A DNA stretch of 20,085 nucleotides from Leptolyngbyaceae cyanobacterium SM1_3_5 (GTDB lineage: Bacteria > Cyanobacteriota > Cyanobacteriia > Elainellales > Elainellaceae), in NCBI GenBank assembly GCA_012031475.1, contig JAAUTJ010000015.1:1-20085 (forward strand), read 5' to 3'. Position 1 is the first letter of the stretch. Each line of letters begins with the position of its first letter. The notes below the pieces were generated by a model. That model did no database searches. It had not been told where the DNA came from and saw nothing but the letters and a program-made list of their open reading frames with translations. Below are positions 17,067-20,085 of this stretch, piece by piece. The position numbers and the translations under genes are program-made.

Positions 17067-17672
17067 ATGGTTTACAGCAACGAAGGCTGCCTTCGGGTCG
17101 GTCAAACGGCTCCCGACTTTTCGGCAACGGCTGTATTCGACCAGGAATTTAAGCAGATCAAACTGTCGGACTATCGCGGCAAATACGTCATTCTGTTCTT
17201 CTATCCGCTTGACTTTACCTTTGTTTGCCCGACCGAGATCACCGCATTTAGCGATCGCTACGAAGACTTCAAAAATATCAATACCGAAGTGTTGGGCGTC
17301 TCGGTAGACAGCGAATTTTCGCACCTCGCCTGGATTCAATCCGATCGCAAATCGGGCGGCGTGGGCGACCTCAACTATCCGCTCGTTTCTGACATCAAAA
17401 AAGAAATTAGCTCGGCCTACAACGTGCTTGATCCCGATGCTGGCGTCGCTCTGCGCGGCCTGTTCATCATCGACAAAGATGGCGTGATTCAACACTCGAC
17501 GATCAACAACTTGTCGTTTGGCCGCAGCGTCGATGAAACTCTTCGCACCCTGCAAGCGATTCAATATGTGCAGTCGCACCCGGATGAAGTTTGCCCCGCA
17601 GGTTGGCAGCCCGGAGACAAAACCATGTCTCCCGATCCGGTGAAGTCGAAAGTGTTCTTCGCTTCGGTTTAA
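17067..17672 (+). CDS. Typical 2-Cys peroxiredoxin (AhpC/TSA, Prx1 type)
   Basis: Intact, 201 residues, cytoplasmic. Reduces hydrogen and alkyl peroxides with electrons from thioredoxin. The peroxidatic Cys54 lies in FYPLDFTFVCPTEI; the resolving Cys176 lies in DEVCPAGWQPG; Thr51 and a downstream Arg complete the usual active site. The C-terminus (SKVFFASV) is close to cyanobacterial and chloroplast 2-Cys Prx. The internal loop reads GGVG where hyperoxidation-sensitive enzymes have GGLG, and the tail has FF in place of YF. The ATG has AAAGGAG (17052-17058) eight bases upstream, the best ribosome binding site among the large genes here, in line with high expression. Single gene with its own upstream elements and a strong terminator shared with the convergent 7TM-HD gene. 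Confidence 0.96.
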   Translation: MVYSNEGCLRVGQTAPDFSATAVFDQEFKQIKLSDYRGKYVILFFYPLDFTFVCPTEITAFSDRYEDFKNINTEVLGVSVDSEFSHLAWIQSDRKSGGVGDLNYPLVSDIKKEISSAYNVLDPDAGVALRGLFIIDKDGVIQHSTINNLSFGRSVDETLRTLQAIQYVQSHPDEVCPAGWQPGDKTMSPDPVKSKVFFASV

Positions 17673-17694
17673 TTTGCAGTTGGCTTGAATGAAT

Positions 17695-17729
17695 AAAAGC
17701 TCCGCGATCGAACTCGAAGCGGAGCTTTT
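17695..17729. terminator. Bidirectional rho-independent terminator
   Basis: AAAAGCTCCGC (17695-17705) pairs with GCGGAGCTTTT (17719-17729) around a 13-nt loop, and the T-run extends to 17730. On the minus strand it gives a TTTTATTC tail, so it serves both the peroxiredoxin (+) and the 7TM-HD gene (-), whose stop codon begins at 17732. Confidence 0.9.
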
Positions 17730-20060
17730 TCATGCCGATCGCACCTTCGGATAGGGGATGCGCTGGTGGTTAACCTGCTGCCAAACGCGCACAAAAATTT
17801 CGGCAATTTGCGACATTTCGGCACGAGTCAGACCCGATTCAATCAGTTGCTCGTCTTGCCAGCGAGCGCGGAGGACGCGATTCACCATTGCCAAGGCTTC
17901 TTCGGGTGTGGCCTCTTTGAGCGATCGCAAAGCCGCTTCACAGGAATCCGCCAGCATGACAATTCCGGTTTCGCGGGATTGTGGAATTGGACCGTCGTAG
18001 CGGAAATCGCGATCGTCCATGTGAAATTCCGCGTGTTCTTGCGCCCGCCGCTGCGCCTGATGATAGAAATAGGCGATCGTCATCGTGCCTTGATGTTCGG
18101 GGATGAACGCCTGAACTGCGGTGGGCAGACGGTGGCGACGGGCGATCGCCAACCCTTCCGTCACGTGCTTCTTGATGATCGCGGCACTCTGCCAGGGGTC
18201 ATCGATCGAATCGTGCTTATTGACGCCGCCCATCTGATTTTCGATGAAGCCTTGCGGGTCGTGCATTTTGCCGATGTCGTGATAGAGCGTTCCGGCTCGC
18301 ACCAGTTCCACATTGCAGCGCAGCGATCGCGCCGCCGCTTCTGCCAAAGTCGCTACAAACAGCGTGTGCTGAAAGGTTCCGGGCGTCTGGGCAGCAAGCT
18401 TTTTCAGCAGCGGACAGTTCGGGTTCGACAGTTCCGCCAGTCGAATCGGCGTCACCAGATCAAACACATGCTCTAAATAAGGACTCAGCCCGATCGCCAC
18501 CACGCTCCAGGCCACGCCCAGAGCAGCCTGCATCAAGGCGGCCATCAAAACGCTGTACCAAACCGGACTGTCCAGCACGTTCAGCAGCAGATACAGGACG
18601 CCCTGCGTCAAGCCGATCGCTCCGCCCAGCAAGGCCAGTTCTTCTCGCGATCGCCGCTTGCCCGCCAACAGTGCCCCGACGATACTGCCGATGCTGCTGG
18701 CAATCAGGCGCTGCTGCTGATTGCCAGACCGATCGGTAAAAGTAAGCTCAGCAGCAGAACAGTCGTTGCGCCCAAGGCCGACCCGTAGAAGCTGCCGATC
18801 AGCAGGGCGATCGCAGGCAAACTCGTCGTCGGCAAACCCAGCATCACCGTCAGCGGAGCGCTCAGCGCCAGCAGCAGCACCAGCAGATAGTCGCGCTGCC
18901 GCAAACCGCTGTGCGAATAGCGTTCGACATATAAAAAGATCACGACGGCAGCACTGACCAAGCCCGTAAAGCCAAACAGCGCCCAGCCATTCAGCGATCG
19001 ACGGCTGAGATTAAAGTAGTCAAGCAGGACAAAATCCGACTGGCTGATCCGATCGCCCGCTGCCACAATGATTTCGCCCTGTTGAATTTTGACGACTTCC
19101 GGCTTGACGGACTGGGCGGCTTGCTCAGCTCGCAGGCGCGTTTGCTCTGGGTCCTGCACCAGATTAGGCTTGAGAATCTGAGTGAGCATGGCAGTGGCGA
19201 TCGCTTGTCCCACTGGCGGTTCGTTGATCAGATGTGCCTGAGCAATTTCAGTGAACTGCGTGTCGGGCAGTCCGGGCGCGATGCCCTGGATGAGAATGCG
19301 ATCGAGGGCTTGCTGCGTGGCGAACTGCATGGCTGCCCATTCATCATCAGTGAGATTGAGCAGGCTATCGGTGTAGATCGCCTGGGGGTCGTCTTGGGTT
19401 TGAGCGGCGATCGCCGCAATTCCGGTAGCGTAGCGTAGCCGGACGCGATCGATCACCTGTTGCAAAATCGAAAATTCTTCCGCCGAATTGCTGCGGCGAT
19501 AGCTTTGTAGTTCCAGCACAACAAGCTGCTGAACGGGCGTGAGATTGGCGGGCGCAGCACCGGGGGCACTGCTGGCAAGTCGCGAAATCAGTTGCCCAGT
19601 CCGCAGCACTGGCCTGTCTGAGATACTGCTGCGATCGCGTCGAAAGGTCAGCAGTCGGCGCAAACGGCAGCGCTCCGGCTTTGGCTCGCAGTTCGTTTCC
19701 CTGGTTGAAATAGCGCTGGAGTGCCTGCTGAATTTCTTGATTGACGGTTTCATCCACCATCAAAACCGGGGTCGATCCGGTGCGGGCAGCAAGCCGATGT
19801 TCCGCAGTGGTTTTGGTGTCTTCCACCTGCGCGGAGGCGGGCGCTCTCAGCGTTTGCGGCGCGATCGTATTCACGGCTAGCTGCGGCTCATTATAAAACC
19901 GATGCCCGATCGCACTGGTGAGCAGCACGATCGCCATCAGCAGCAGCACAGGCCGCGCCACGCTCGATCGTGCCACTTTTCGACGCGGCATATTTTGTTG
20001 CAGCAGGCGTCGGCAGCGTCTTGTGTAAATGCGTCGTAACGATTTCCAGCGGTGAGCCAT
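17730..20060 (-). CDS. 7TM-HD (PgpH-like) membrane phosphohydrolase, probable c-di-AMP phosphodiesterase (two frameshifts)
   Basis: About 776 residues after repair. A basic N-terminus and first helix (VLLLMAIVLLTSAIGHRF) lead to an extracytoplasmic 7TM-HD domain (PQTLRAPASAQVEDTKTTAE, VLMVDETVNQEI). Several membrane helices follow, then a cytoplasmic HD domain: PGTFQHTLFVATLAEAAA, YHDIGK (HD codons at 18276-18281), ENQMGGVNKHDS, KKHVTEG, PEHQGT. This order matches PgpH, which hydrolyses c-di-AMP. Breaks: GGG on the coding strand (CCC, 19594-19596; remove one, restoring AADWQLISRLAS) and CC on the coding strand (GG, 18707-18708; add one, restoring SSSALIASSIGSIVG). The start at 20060 fits a usual N-terminus but lacks a Shine-Dalgarno sequence; the real start may lie beyond the window. 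Confidence 0.9.
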
Positions 20061-20085
20061 CCAGCACGGCAGCGGAGTTGGCTTG

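Noticed and set aside
16959..17579. 206-codon minus-strand ORF opposite the peroxiredoxin
   Set aside because: Fully antisense to a secure gene and no recognisable domain.
99..19596. Programmed ribosomal frameshifting at the frame breaks
   Set aside because: No slippery heptamer with downstream structure is apparent, the direction varies, and twelve programmed sites in 20 kb across unrelated genes is implausible.
1..20085. CRISPR array, tRNA/rRNA gene, insertion sequence or prophage genes
   Set aside because: No regularly spaced repeats, no cloverleaf or rRNA-like sequence, and no transposase, integrase or phage structural ORF was found.

Overview
The window comes from a cyanobacterium. The octamer GCGATCGC (HIP1) and its core CGATCG are scattered through genes and gaps alike. 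Several genes belong to families found mainly or only in cyanobacteria: a DUF4327-type small protein, DUF1822, DUF928, CHAT/CHASE2 proteins, and a plastid-like zinc-free ribosomal protein S4. The families suggest a filamentous, Leptolyngbya/Oscillatoria-like lineage, but I cannot name a species.

Layout. (1) 1-1488 (+): end of a membrane histidine kinase (MASE1 tail, GAF, HisKA, HATPase). (2) 1569-1790 (-): DUF4327-like small protein. (3) 2165-2773 (+): rpsD with a clear promoter and a very strong terminator. (4) 2908-7594 (-): a four-gene operon, read from right to left: sigma-70-like factor, DUF1822 protein, CHAT-CHASE2 membrane protein, DUF928 exported protein. A possible 22-codon leader peptide precedes it. 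(5) 8001-14815 (+): a divergent three-gene operon: leishmanolysin-like metalloprotease, filamentous-haemagglutinin-type (TpsA) exoprotein, exported TPR-CHAT protein. (6) 15133-15645 (+): ICMT/PEMT-type membrane methyltransferase. (7) 15758-16848 (+): single-pass membrane protein with a Glu/Pro-rich linker, family unnamed. (8) 17067-17672 (+): typical 2-Cys peroxiredoxin. (9) 17730-20060 (-): PgpH-like 7TM-HD phosphohydrolase, probably acting on c-di-AMP, facing the peroxiredoxin across a shared terminator.

The most interesting part is regions 4 and 5 together. Two divergent operons share one control region, which holds a nearly palindromic pair of 19-bp elements resembling the RpaB/HLR1 box. 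Each operon carries a caspase-like CHAT protease with an intact His/Cys pair. One is predicted to face the cytoplasm beneath an extracytoplasmic CHASE2 sensor. The other carries an export signal and is translationally coupled to the surface exoprotein. A sigma-like factor and two undefined cyanobacterial families (DUF1822, DUF928) complete the set. This looks like an envelope-sensing, proteolysis-linked signalling and secretion locus; its function is inferred, not shown.

Caution on sequence quality: eight genes are split by a total of twelve frame breaks. Every one is repaired by adding or removing one base in a run of two to four identical bases. After repair each gene gives a single full-length product (the first and last are limited by the window edges). 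This pattern points to indel errors in the sequence more than to gene decay, so I annotate these as single genes and give the break position in each.
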